Below, one piece after another: positions 1-8,811 of a stretch of 31,416 bases of DNA (its first letter is position 1; every line of letters starts with the position of its first letter). The stretch is taken from contig JBNGIO010006415.1 of assembly GCA_049999805.1 (NCBI GenBank), forward strand, positions 82,113 through 113,528. Reading direction: 5' to 3'. The notes under the pieces were generated by a model. That model saw only the letters and a list, made by a program, of their open reading frames with translations, did not search any database and was not told where the DNA came from. Made by a program: the position numbers and the translations under genes. Origin of the DNA: Folioceros fuciformis. Taxonomy: Eukaryota; Anthocerotophyta; Anthocerotopsida; Anthocerotales.

Positions 1-518
1 GGAGGACCATGCGGTGCAGCACCAGCATCGTCCAGGCGCCCTACATTCCCCACCGAGATCTCCATCTCCCCCGTCATCATGCCCTCCAATTCCCTGTCCT
101 CTCCCTTCCTACCACCCTCAGAGGCACCAACTGCAGCTCCAGCGGTCTCTACAACATCGGCAGCTTCCACACCCTCGGGAGCTTCCACAACGTCCGCAGC
201 TTCCACACCCTCGGGAGCTTCCACAACCTCGGGAGCTTCCACAACCTCAGGAGCTTCCACAACCTCGGGAGCTTCCACAACGTCCGCAGCTTCCACACCC
301 TCGGCAGCAGCGTCCACTACAACTGGCACAGCCACAACCGGAGCAGGCGCAGAAACAGGGGACTGAGCGGCAGGAATAGGAGCTTGCCCGTCAGCTTCCT
401 GGGGCGGCACAGACCTGTACCCAGCTACTTGAAGGTGGGAATCGGGCACCAGCACTGCCAGGATCGGGAGCAAGGCGAGCAGCACAACCCCAATCACAAA
501 GAGCAGCCAAAACGCCAT
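1..518 (-). CDS. Putative single-pass membrane protein with APEVVE hexapeptide repeats (partial, C-terminus off window)
   Basis: The minus frame opens with ATG at 516-518 and stays open to the window edge, so the C-terminus is missing. The N-terminus (MAFWLLFVIGVVLLALL...) is a strongly hydrophobic stretch of about 24 residues, read as a signal anchor or signal peptide. An Ala/Pro/Val-rich linker follows, then about nine tandem hexads of the type APEVVE, APEGVE and AADVVE, encoded by an 18-bp DNA repeat (148-306). The visible part ends in a more polar stretch containing EGMMTGEMEISVGN. All three plus frames are also open across the repeat. I prefer the minus frame because only it has an ATG followed by a membrane segment, and because the gene then diverges from PSB33. 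The family is not recognised and no function is offered. Acidic low-complexity repeats after a membrane anchor suggest an extended linker. Confidence 0.55.
   Translation of the reverse strand, partial: MAFWLLFVIGVVLLALLPILAVLVPDSHLQVAGYRSVPPQEADGQAPIPAAQSPVSAPAPVVAVPVVVDAAAEGVEAADVVEAPEVVEAPEVVEAPEVVEAPEGVEAADVVEAPEGVEAADVVETAGAAVGASEGGRKGEDRELEGMMTGEMEISVGNVGRLDDAGAAPHGP
148..306. repeat. 18-bp tandem repeat, about 9 copies
   Basis: The unit is gcttccacaacctcggga, with variants that change two or three bases. The gcttccac core starts every 18 bp at 163, 181, 199, 217, 235, 253, 271 and 289. Because 18 is a multiple of three, the array keeps reading frames open on both strands and produces long spurious plus-strand reading frames. 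On the minus strand it encodes the APEVVE/AADVVE hexads. Confidence 0.9.
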
Positions 519-981
519 AGCCGGGCAAGAGGATCAGGCCGCGGGCCAGACGAGGGTTTGAGAAGATCCAAGAGGGGCACGCGCATAGCGAGTGCCTTCC
601 ATGCCTACTCGTCTTCCACCGCCGCCCCCTTCTGCTGGGGCCTTCGCAGCTCCTTCCTCCCCTTCCCCCTCGCCTCCTTCTCTCCGTCCGACCATCCCCG
701 TCTTACTGCGGGGAAAAAAGCTGTGGACTCGCCACTTTCGCCGCGGCTCCTTCCCCCGCGTAGGGTTCGTCCTTGCGGAAAAGAAAAACCGGGCATTTTC
801 CTTCCGCGTTCTTTCCGCGGCTCGGCCCGGTCCGGCCCGCCTGGCAGAGCCACAGCCACGGATTCCAGATGTCGCCTTCTCTTGTGCTGGGAATCGGATG
901 TGGCTCGCCAGGCAGCAGCGAGCAAAGGAATCGATGCTGCCTGCCGCATCATCTGCGGTTGTATCTGCATTTGCTTGAGCT
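519..981. promoter_or_regulatory. Shared 5' region between divergent genes
   Basis: This 463-bp interval separates the start codons of the minus-strand repeat protein and plus-strand PSB33, so it must hold both 5' UTRs and promoters. It is GC-rich with C/T-rich runs and no clear TATA box, as in many housekeeping or photosynthetic plant promoters. The long open frames across it look like a composition effect. Confidence 0.4.
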
Positions 982-2043
982 ATGGCGGCTGCTTCCGCGT
1001 CCCTTGTGTGCGTGAATCCCGTGGGTTCCCACTTAAGTGCTGGGTCTGCGGTTTCCTCTTCCTCTTCGGAACTTCTCTGCTTGCTCCCGGCGAGGCTGAA
1101 GCAGGGAGGCGCTTTGCGATGGCAGGCGCCCGCAGCGGGCTGCGTAAGGACGGGAGCCAGGGCTAGCTCGGGGGAGGTGTCCACTGCGGCAGAGGCAGAG
1201 GTCAGGTCTGAGGCCAGCCGCTGGGTTCCCGTCATTCCTGTGACCGCGCTGCCCAAGGGCGAGAGGCGGCTGGTGCGGCAGGACGGAGAGACAATTCTGC
1301 TGTTGTGGTACAAGAGCGAGGTGTTCGCCATCGAGAACACGTCCCCAGCCGAAGGAGCCTACAGTGAAGGCTTCTTCAATGCCAAATTGACGCAGGTACG
1401 CATGGCATTTCATTCTGCGTGCGAGATCTATGTGCGCCAGGTCCTGTTTCGATATTCCGTATTCAGCTCACACACCTTGAGCAACAGGACGGCTGCATTG
1501 TGTGCCCGTCCACGGCAACCACATTCGACCTCAAGACTGGGGCCATTGTCCAGTGGTACCCTACCAATGCGGTGCTCAGATTTCTCATCCAGCCTGTAAG
1601 ACAGCTGGATGTGTATCCGGTGAAGGTGGACTCTGACTACATCTACGTTGATCTGAAGAAAAAGATAAGCGGACAATCTGCGGAGATTATTTTCGGTGGA
1701 TCCACTCAGGCTGGGAAGACTGCCACGAACGTGGATGTGGAAGAGGTATGGCTTCCCTTTTGTGTTTACCACAGGTCTTCGTGAGTGACGGAAGTTCTCG
1801 TTAGGAGCGTGGGGATTGATTCTGTATGCGCCTCCTTTACAGACGAGGATGGTGGAGGTGGACGAGAAGGAGGCCGGGGGATTTGGTTTCACCCCGGCTA
1901 ACGAGATCACTAATGGAAGGGCGGCCATGATAGGCTTCACTGCGCTGCTCATCATCGAGCTGGTTACAGGCAAGGGTATCCTCAAAGGGACAGGCTTCTT
2001 AGACTTCCTGTACAGATTTTTGCCAAACTTTCCCGTGCTCTGA
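982..2043 (+). CDS. PSB33: PSB33/LIL8: Rieske-like, light-harvesting-like thylakoid protein
   Basis: Three exons: 982-1395, 1488-1745, 1843-2043 (290 aa), each junction GT-AG and in phase. Residues 1 to about 75 form a Ser/Ala-rich plastid transit peptide. Residues of about 85-205 form a Rieske-type fold, with a GERRLVRQDGETILLLW strand region and a DGCIVCPSTATTFDLKTG loop. The usual CxH...CxxH ligands are absent: the second box is CPST and the first is replaced by ENTSPAEG. The C-terminus has one chlorophyll-binding-like helix with the motif EITNGRAAMIGF, typical of LIL/HLIP proteins. Arabidopsis PSB33 (LIL8) has this same pairing of a cluster-less Rieske domain with one LHC-like helix; it supports photosystem II organisation and state balance in thylakoids. 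Start chosen as the first ATG of the frame with a transit peptide. The gene diverges from the repeat protein upstream. Confidence 0.88.
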
Positions 2044-2429
2044 ACGGGCAGCGGCAATGTGGAAGTGTCGGACTTGTAGACAACCTAGCATCCGAGCCAC
2101 AGCACACATAACTTCAATCATCATCCATCATTATAGATTCGGTACAGGTGCTTTCAAACATCGCACAGAACGTAGTGTTACACCGTGTTGAGCATCGCAG
2201 GTTCCGCAGCATCGCCTCCTTGCGGATTCGCACGGGCTTGCCCAGGTGTGCTCTATAACCTGCGGGCCAGCCTGCGAAGTTGATAGTGAGGCAGTTATGA
2301 AGATAATCGAGGACTGAATTGAATGCATGCCCCGCTTACATTGGTTGCCCGCCCTAACCGTGGAACTATCTCCTTGCTTCATCCTTCCTAGGCCGGGCCT
2401 TGTCCTTCGAGATCGCTTCCGCTTTAAGG
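2044..2429 (+). other. Intergenic: PSB33 3' UTR and SecE 5' region
   Basis: These 386 bp lie between two same-strand genes. No coding homology is seen. Upstream of the SecE ATG the frame stays open from a TTG at 2400, but ATG 2430 is the first credible start. Confidence 0.5.
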
Positions 2430-3125
2430 ATGGCGATCGCTGTTATTTTGGCAGGTAGGAGTCCTGGACTTTCCGCCGCCGTGAGGAACAGTAGCAAATT
2501 ACCTGTCCGTGAGCGCATCTCTACCATAGGATGCACCACGGTTTGGCGTCAGGGTGTGGGTTCGACCAGGAGAGCAAATGGACGTGTGATGATCTTGAGG
2601 GCGTCTCCCTCGCCGCCTTCGGATGCTGTTCGAGGGTCAAGCGATGGCGGTGACGGTGACAGTGGTGATCGAGGTAGGGTTGGGCTTGCTTATCGTGTGT
2701 AAGCTAACGCTGCGCACATGTTGTACCTGACGAGGCGGAACGCCTGGAACCCTGGCGGTTTTGTAGGGGAGCGAAAGACGGAAGGAGGAGAGGCAAAAGC
2801 TTCACCCCAGACCGAGGCAGCGCAGCCGGCTGGGAATGCAACTGGGGATGGCGCGGGTGCCGACCAACTGGGGTCGCAACAAGATATCGGCAATGCGATT
2901 AGGGCTTTGCGAGAGGCAAGGGCGGCCGAGGGTGCCCAGGAGCCCTCGGCCAATTTCTGGAGTGGTGTGGTGGAGGAGACGCGGCTGATAGAATGGCCAT
3001 CTTTCCAGAAGGTGCTCGGAACCACGAGTGTGGTTGTGGCCATGATCCTGGGATCCAGCGTGGTGCTGCTCACCGTGAATGCAATCCTGTCACAGCTCTC
3101 CGACAGCGTGTTCAAGAATTTGTGA
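2430..3125 (+). CDS. SECE1: Plastid preprotein translocase subunit SecE
   Basis: Two exons fit: 2430-2673 and 2767-3125 (200 aa), joined over a 93-bp intron with donor GTAGGG, branch-like gctaac and acceptor ttttgtag, phase kept. An intron from the stronger-looking donor at 2699 to acceptor 2734 is also in phase but only 36 bp, which is too short. The first 80 or so residues are an Arg/Ser-rich transit peptide. A Gly/Asp/Ala-rich linker follows. The C-terminal 60 residues are the SecE core: FWSGVVEETRLIEWPSF, then one hydrophobic span (TTSVVVAMILGSSVVLLTVNAIL) and SDSVF. SecE clamps SecY in the membrane; the plastid form works with SCY1 and SecA in thylakoid protein export. The protein is slightly longer than usual because of the linker. 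It converges on the OSB gene. Confidence 0.85.
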
Positions 3126-3927
3126 CCTCCGTGCTACCAATCTTGCGAGGAGTTTCAAATCGACTTCCGCATTGATGTAGGCGGACTTCATTTTAACATC
3201 TGCAGACAATTCCACAGGTAGGAGGATGTTGCCTGTTCCTCAAGTTGAAACAGAGCTCAACCGAGATGCAGATGGTGTTCGGGATTTAAGTCTTAGTCGA
3301 TCGAAAGTTTACGGCAGCCATAGACTTTCAACTGGGGAGGTCCAGACGCAGCGAAGGTGCACACATTCAGAACTTTGGGATGCAAGTCAGCAACGAAAGG
3401 AAGACCCAGCTGTTCCGTGATCACTTCTTCAGCCTGGAGAAATCAAGAGAATGTGAGATACAGGCTGTATCTCACTTGCAGGTGAAGTAACAATGGAAGA
3501 GCAGAGTGATCGGGAGAAGGCTTCTGGAGCCTCTCGTCGCTAAAGGGGTCTGTGAGCTGAAGCTGTGAAAATGGATTGTCGTCCAACGGACTAAAGCTTG
3601 AACGAAAATCGTTCGTTACGAATTGATGATGCATGGAATCACACCGTGTCCGTACAATAAGCTCGCTTATCATACTTATATTGTTTGAAGCTTACTGTCT
3701 AATTACGGTTCATCACGCTTGCTACAATGCGGCACCCTGGCACAGCACAACCCCACTGTCGTAACTCTCTACAGTCCTAAACAGAAGATGTGGTAACCTG
3801 ACCCCTAAACTTTGTACATACAACAAAATCGTTCTGGAGCACATTTGGCTAGAGCGACCAGCGCATGCCATATTGCAAATGGGCTCATTTCGAAACGTTT
3901 ATCTCCTCCCTGCGTGCACCACCAATA
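3126..3927. other. Intergenic between convergent SecE and OSB genes
   Basis: These 802 bp must contain the two 3' UTRs. Short reading frames here show no family motif or biased composition. No repeat or RNA gene was recognised. Confidence 0.5.
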
Positions 3928-5350
3928 CTAAAAATCACCCCAGTCAGACTCCTCTACGACCGGACGGCCACTTTCAACGGGACGACTACTGTAGGAAGAA
4001 TCCACTTTCTTCTGCTCTGCACCAGATCTTGCTCCTCCTTTCGAAGCTTCTGTTTTGTCTAGCTTCTCCTTCACCCAGTCTGGAGTACGGTAACTGTCTA
4101 TCCAGAGAGCTTCCTTAGTGTCTTTGTGCTTGAAATCAGGAGACTTCGGGTTTAGCTGTTCGAAATGGCAGAGATCAGTTAACCACTCCCGTTTGAGAAA
4201 GGAACTTCATTTTTCAAGCAGGGGAACCTACCTTCGAGCCTCGGTTATCCCACCACTTAGAAGGATCGGTGAAGTACTCCTGCCATAAGCGCTCTGGACT
4301 CATCTTGGGGCTTGCATCATCTGCAGCCTCAATGTCAGAAATTGGTGACCACCCGAGGAAGCCACACTGACAGATTAGGAGAGCCAGTGACAGGAAACCC
4401 AGCAGGCAGAGAAATGTCACACACCATAATCCAGCCCACCTTCTGAAGACCCTTGCTTGACTTGGGTGCTTTGAGAACCGTTTTGAGGACTTGAGGAGGA
4501 TCTGCTGCCGCTGGCTGACACAAAGTTCAACTCCTTGACGGAGACCTAAGGCACAGCAGTCCCCGACCTAGCCGTCAGTCCCCTTCATTGAGATCCAAAA
4601 GCAAGATACCAACAAGGATATAGACTACCCTGATCGCATTTCTCTTCACGTCGTTCGCATCGGTCCACGTTTCAATCTTCAGCCTGCCCTTGACATTCAC
4701 CATGTTCCCCTTCTTCAAATGGTGAACCGCAATCTCAGCCAAGGAGTCCCAGAACTCTAGCTCAAACCTGTCTCGTCCCACACAAAGCCACCAATCAAGC
4801 GCGGAAGGGCATTTTTGACATTCAAAACGGACAGACACACTGGCACGCACCAGCTTGGAGGATCAGTCTGTTTCATACTCGTTTGCACGGCAATGGACGT
4901 CTTCGAAACCACTTTGCCAGTGTCGAAGTATCTGATTTCCACGTCCCTCCCGAGACGTCCAATTAGGGACACAGAGTTCGCCAAGTCCTTATCCCAGTCA
5001 ACAGAGTCGGGACGGCGAAATTCCGCGTTAATGCTCTGCTCATGACCCACAGCAGCTGCGACTTCGACACCATAACCACTTCCCTTCGGCCTCCCCACAG
5101 AAGCCACCGACAGAGACAGATGTCTTAAGCTATGCTTCCTGCAAAGGTCCTCGTACGCCGGCATACACACCTTTCTCAATGTGCAACCGCCCATCACCCC
5201 TGCCGAAGCAGCCTGCGCCACAACCGCCACGCCATGCCAGTCTGCAGCATGAAGCTTCGCAGAAGATCTCCAGGCTGAAGGTAGTGTAGGGGATTGCTGG
5301 CGACCCACCAAGTTGCCACCCAGCCTGGCCATCCTCGCACCGGGTGACAT
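3928..5350 (-). CDS. OSB: Organellar single-stranded DNA-binding protein, OSB type
   Basis: Five exons on the minus strand: 5350-4851, 4767-4629, 4545-4440, 4320-4232 and 4155-3928 (353 aa), with phase preserved at every GT-AG junction. The first 80 or so residues are a targeting extension. An OB-fold (SSB-like) domain follows: DLANSVSLIGRLGRDVEIRY, TGKVVSKTSIAVQ, then LEFWDSLAEIAVHHLKKGN and VNVKGRLKIETW. After a Ser/Gln-rich linker comes the plant-specific PDF motif: LWQEYFTDPSKWWDNR, SPDFKHKDTKEALWI and TPDWVKEKL. This OB plus PDF order defines the OSB family, which binds single-stranded DNA in mitochondria or plastids and limits illegitimate recombination of organelle genomes. One PDF motif is present. 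The start is the first ATG of the open frame; a second ATG lies six codons in. The protein ends in an acidic SDWGDF tail. Confidence 0.88.
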
Positions 5351-5656
5351 GAAGTGGGCAGATCGCCCCTTTCAAAGCCTACGCTGCTGCCGCATCACAG
5401 CAGCTGATGCTCCTTAATGCTGTTCGTCCGCCGTCGTCGTGTCAGAATCTCAATTCGACTTTAGTGGGGTTCAGTCGCGTCGAAGTGTGCGAACCCTAGA
5501 ATTGTAGCCTACACTGAAGGCATTTCAAGACATCTCTGTGCCAACGCAAGGTGGAGGACATTGAATGTGCGGGAGAAGCTCCGGAGTTCGAGTGCTCAGG
5601 TTTCAGTGTCCTATGATGTTATCTTACGTCAACAAGCTTGCTACGTACGACGGAGC
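5351..5656 (-). other. Intergenic between TL20.3-like gene and OSB
   Basis: These 306 bp separate the stop of the upstream minus-strand gene from the OSB start. They must hold its 3' UTR and the OSB promoter. No distinct element was recognised. Confidence 0.4.
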
Positions 5657-6908
5657 TCACTTCCCTGATCCCTTGTAGAACTGCATGGTGTCACATCGGA
5701 GGCTCTGCCGAGTGTCCACACCAGTCAAGGAATTCACCCCAGCTGCCCGCTGGCAGAGTTGCTTCACCTGCGAATAAGACGCATGAATGGTAAGAGTGAG
5801 TCCGAGAAGGAGTTGCAACCGTTGCCAACGGTGGGTGCTGGATGTGCTAGGGAGTGGTGTGGGTGGTGCCTGGAATTTGTCGATGATGGCATCGGTGAAG
5901 TCCGCCCCGGTTATATTGGCCCCGGCTAAATCTGTGAGAGCCAGCCATGCCCCTCGAAGAATTGCATTGCACAGGTTTGACTCGTTCAGAACAGCTCTAT
6001 CGATAAGAGCATCTGATAGGTTTGCCTCTTCAAGATTTGCCCGGTAGAGGACCGCCTGTTCACAGGGAAACGCTGACTGAGATTATGCACTTCATCATCC
6101 GAAACCTGATATGCATTTGACACACAGGTAGCTGGACATGCAGAAGCAGTAGCCTGACTCCTGAACAATGAACTAAACGCTCACCTTGGTGAACATGGCT
6201 CCTCGCAGATCCGAACCGTGAAGATCAGTCCCTCTTAGCTGAGCCTCCATGAATGTGGCTCCAGCAAGGTCTCTGCATGACAGGTCTTGCCCATTCTTCT
6301 CAGCGAAAGACTCGTTGATTTGCTGAGAACAGACACACATGCGGTATGAGCCACAACCCCTTTCTTCTTCAGGCCAACAATGCAGCGCCCCATAACAACG
6401 ACCATGGCAGGTTCCCATCAAACCCGTGCCTCCTGGAACCCTCTACCTTCGAGTTCTGACCCAAAAGGAGAGGAAACTGATTGGTTGCTGTTCCACACAC
6501 CTCCTGGACGCGCTCTTCCAGTGGACACAGAGATGATCGTTCTCTCGCACCCACTTGCCCATCTTCCTCATCCTCCAGTTCAAGGGCTGCGGCCTGATGT
6601 AGCCCGAACCCAAAGCTGTAGACCGGTGCAGCTTGTGCGCTGGTCTGTCGGTCCACCCATGGCCAAAGCCCGTTCCAATGCCAATGCGAGGGCATATGGG
6701 CCAGGTCACATGAGCTGGCAAGCACAGCCCCGGCAACACAGACAGCAGCTAATCTTTGCTGAAGTTGACAACATTGCACAGGAGACGCACGAGCGCAAAT
6801 GGTGGGATTCGCTGAGGTCAGGAGAATGCACCGATGGTGCCCAAGGCTCCGGGTACTCAAACACCGAGCCATTGCAAAGCGCGGAAGACAGGAGAACCAT
6901 GCCAACAT
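5657..6908 (-). CDS. Thylakoid-lumen pentapeptide-repeat protein, TL20.3-like
   Basis: The last three exons are firm: 6322-6185, 6055-5870 and 5767-5657. They encode pentapeptide repeats (A(D/N)LxX): QDLSCRDLAGATF, TDLHGSDLRGAMF, YRANLEEANLSDALIDR, LNESNLCNAIL, TDLAGANITGADFTDAIIDKF. The Cys-containing tail LCQRAAGVNSLTGVDTRQSL follows. This order and tail match the Arabidopsis TL20.3 lumen protein, a right-handed beta-helix of unclear function. The 5' part is less sure. A frame from ATG 6908 (or 6872) gives a basic leader, then a hydrophobic stretch (LAAVCVAGAVLASS) and TSAQA like a lumenal processing site; it can splice in phase from donor AAG/GTAGAG near 6440 to 6322. The stretch between leader and repeats does not resemble the family, so exons there may be wrong. 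The intron 5869-5768 has a GC donor. Confidence 0.78.
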
Positions 6909-7350
6909 ATATTTCACGTTCCTTCAAGAGTTGGTGTGTATCGGGGCCTTACGATCCGGCCCCATCCTGCCAATCCTCCCCAAACTTCCTATCTAGTTTA
7001 GAGGATTTTCAGAAGTCCCAGGCTATGCAAGCCTTAGTCGACATGGTTAGCCCGTGCACTAGAAATAGCTCTGCCGAGCCTTAGCTAGACAATAGGTATC
7101 CCTTCCCGTTGCATCTAGAGGCACGTCTTTTGGCCATAGGGTAATCTCCGTGAGTGGCATTACGAGGGAGTTGGGCTCACTCTACCTCCATCCTAGTCTC
7201 CATTTCATCATAAGATATTTAACATTCAGTATTCAGTGGTCCTTTGTTGCAAACTAGAGAAGAACATTTCCTGTCTCTGTGCATCACTACAGCTACCCAC
7301 AAACACTGCCACTCTCTTGCCCTTACTTGCTTCTCTCTTTTGAGGTGGTG

Positions 7351-7470
7351 GAATTCGAGCATCCCTCCCTGATAAATGTTATCGGCAGGAGGACTTCAAG
7401 CATCCCTCCTTGACAAGCGTTATCGATTAGAGGACTTCAAGCATCCCTCCTTAACAAGCATGATAGCAAT
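7351..7470. repeat. Degenerate 40-41 bp tandem repeat, 3 copies
   Basis: The core gcatccctcc recurs at 7360, 7400 and 7441. It is followed each time by t(g/a)a(t/c)aa(a/g) and, in the first two copies, tatcg. Preceding bases (gacttcaa or gaattcga) also match. Function is not apparent. Confidence 0.75.
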
Positions 7471-7641
7471 TAAACTTGGTTCTTTGAATGGAACAAAGGT
7501 CAATTTGATAAAAATGTGAATTGTTATTAATAAAAATAGATGAGGGAAATCTTATTTTTATAATATTATAAAAAAATCAAATGAAATAAAATTGGCTTGA
7601 AACTATTGCATAGAAGAGCGAGACTTCCTAACATCTAAGGC

Positions 7642-7648
7642 TATATAT
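7642..7648 (+). promoter_or_regulatory. TATA box of the cysteine protease gene
   Basis: A ctatatatg element lies about 70 bp upstream of the ATG at 7714, so a start site about 30 bp downstream would leave a short 5' leader of roughly 40 nt. Confidence 0.5.
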
Positions 7649-7713
7649 GTAGACAAGTAGTAGCTCAATTCTTATGAGATATTATTGCTTGCATCTAGAA
7701 TTTTGTGAGATCC

Positions 7714-8811
7714 ATGATGGCACGAAATGTGATTATCATGCTCATGTTGTTCTTTGCGATCATAGCTAGTCCAACATGTGTGATGTCCAAAGAGTCGGTG
7801 ATAGAAGATGTCCCACTTGGAAATGCTTTGAAGAATGTGTCTTCCGAAGGTGTAGATTTGGCCAGCATATTTGAGGATTGGATAGTGAAGCATGGACGAG
7901 TTTACGAAGGACTCGAAGAGAAGTCACTCCGCTTCGAAAATTTCAGGAACACCTACAATTACATCAAGAAGCGCAACAAGGAGGTTACCTTCACTTTGGG
8001 TTTGAACCAATTTTCTGACTTGACAAATGAAGAATTCAAGAGCAAATATTTTGCTACAAAACTTCCGAGTTTCAATAGCAGCCATGTTGCTCGTAGGTCG
8101 TCCAGGCATAATGCTAAAGAGCTAGAAGATCTCCCAATCTACTTTGATTGGAGGGCTCGACCTTTGCAGCCCGTCGTCATAGCAGATGCCAAGGATCAAG
8201 GTCAATGTGGCGATTGTTGGGCATTTGTTGCAACAGGACTCGCAGAAACTCAACATGCCATAGATACTGGTGTTCTAGTTTCTCTTTCAGAGCAAGACCT
8301 TATGGATTGCAATGGCTATGGAGCTGGTTGTGCTACTGGTTTAGCCATAGAGCTAGCTGTCATGCACATGGTTTACTATGGCAATGTTCTTGAAACAGAT
8401 TATCCATATACTGCAGTGAAAGGACCATGTAAAAGGGTTGGCCGCACTTCTGTTGTGCCTATTAGCAACTACACCTCTCTACCAACACTCGACAGAGATG
8501 CATTAGCTCTTGAAGTATTCCGCCATCCAGTCGGAGTTGGGATAGTAGGGAGTGCTCCAGATTTCCAAAGTTATAAACGTGGCATCTTCTATAGTGACAA
8601 TTGTGATGCAAAGATGGATCATGCCTTGTTAGTCATTGGATGGGGGACAGGATTGATAGAGTCTGAAAAAGGCATTAGATACTGGATTTTGCGCAATTCA
8701 TGGGGTCCAACTTGGGGTGACGGCGGCTTCATCCGCATAGCACGAGATGTGAGTGCACCAGAAGGTGTGTGTCATATGTACAAGACCATGGGATATTTAC
8801 ATACCGATTAA
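7714..8811 (+). CDS. Papain-type (C1A) cysteine protease with I29 prodomain, intronless
   Basis: One uninterrupted 365-aa frame. The start is ATG 7714 (a second ATG follows at once); in-frame GTG 7705 was not used. Residues 1-23 are a signal peptide (NVIIMLMLFFAIIAS). Residues of about 50-110 form the I29 inhibitor prodomain with an ERFNIN-like LRFENFRNTYNYIKKRN and the segment LGLNQFSDLTNEEF. The mature domain starts near LPIYFDWR. Catalytic residues by alignment to papain: Gln162, Cys168 (QGQCGDCWAF), His303 (MDHALLVIGWG) and Asn328 (RNSWGPTWGDGGF). So the enzyme should be active, probably in the vacuole or outside the cell. Two near-invariant spots differ: CGSCW is CGDCW, and GCNGG is GCATG. 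Plant C1A genes usually have introns; this one has none and sits in AT-rich DNA unlike its flanks. No granulin domain and no KDEL. Confidence 0.9.
   Translation: MMARNVIIMLMLFFAIIASPTCVMSKESVIEDVPLGNALKNVSSEGVDLASIFEDWIVKHGRVYEGLEEKSLRFENFRNTYNYIKKRNKEVTFTLGLNQFSDLTNEEFKSKYFATKLPSFNSSHVARRSSRHNAKELEDLPIYFDWRARPLQPVVIADAKDQGQCGDCWAFVATGLAETQHAIDTGVLVSLSEQDLMDCNGYGAGCATGLAIELAVMHMVYYGNVLETDYPYTAVKGPCKRVGRTSVVPISNYTSLPTLDRDALALEVFRHPVGVGIVGSAPDFQSYKRGIFYSDNCDAKMDHALLVIGWGTGLIESEKGIRYWILRNSWGPTWGDGGFIRIARDVSAPEGVCHMYKTMGYLHTD

Larger units (their letters stand above)
6909..7713. other. Intergenic with change from GC-rich to AT-rich DNA
   Basis: This interval lies between divergent genes. The part to about 7300 resembles the preceding GC-richer DNA, and from about 7480 composition turns strongly AT-rich. 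It holds the 40-bp repeats (7351-7470) and a TATA box at 7642. No coding homology was seen. Confidence 0.5.

Noticed and set aside
9-1166. 385-codon open frame on the plus strand
   Set aside because: It is carried by the 18-bp repeat and GC-rich leader, shows no domain, and overlaps the PSB33 transit peptide in another frame.
534-1340. 268-codon open frame on the minus strand
   Set aside because: It is antisense to the first exon of PSB33, whose homology is clear; composition only reflects GC-rich DNA.
2699-2734. 36-bp intron in SecE using the strong donor GTAAGC
   Set aside because: In phase but shorter than any workable plant intron; the 93-bp alternative 2674-2766 is also in phase and has a normal branch and acceptor.
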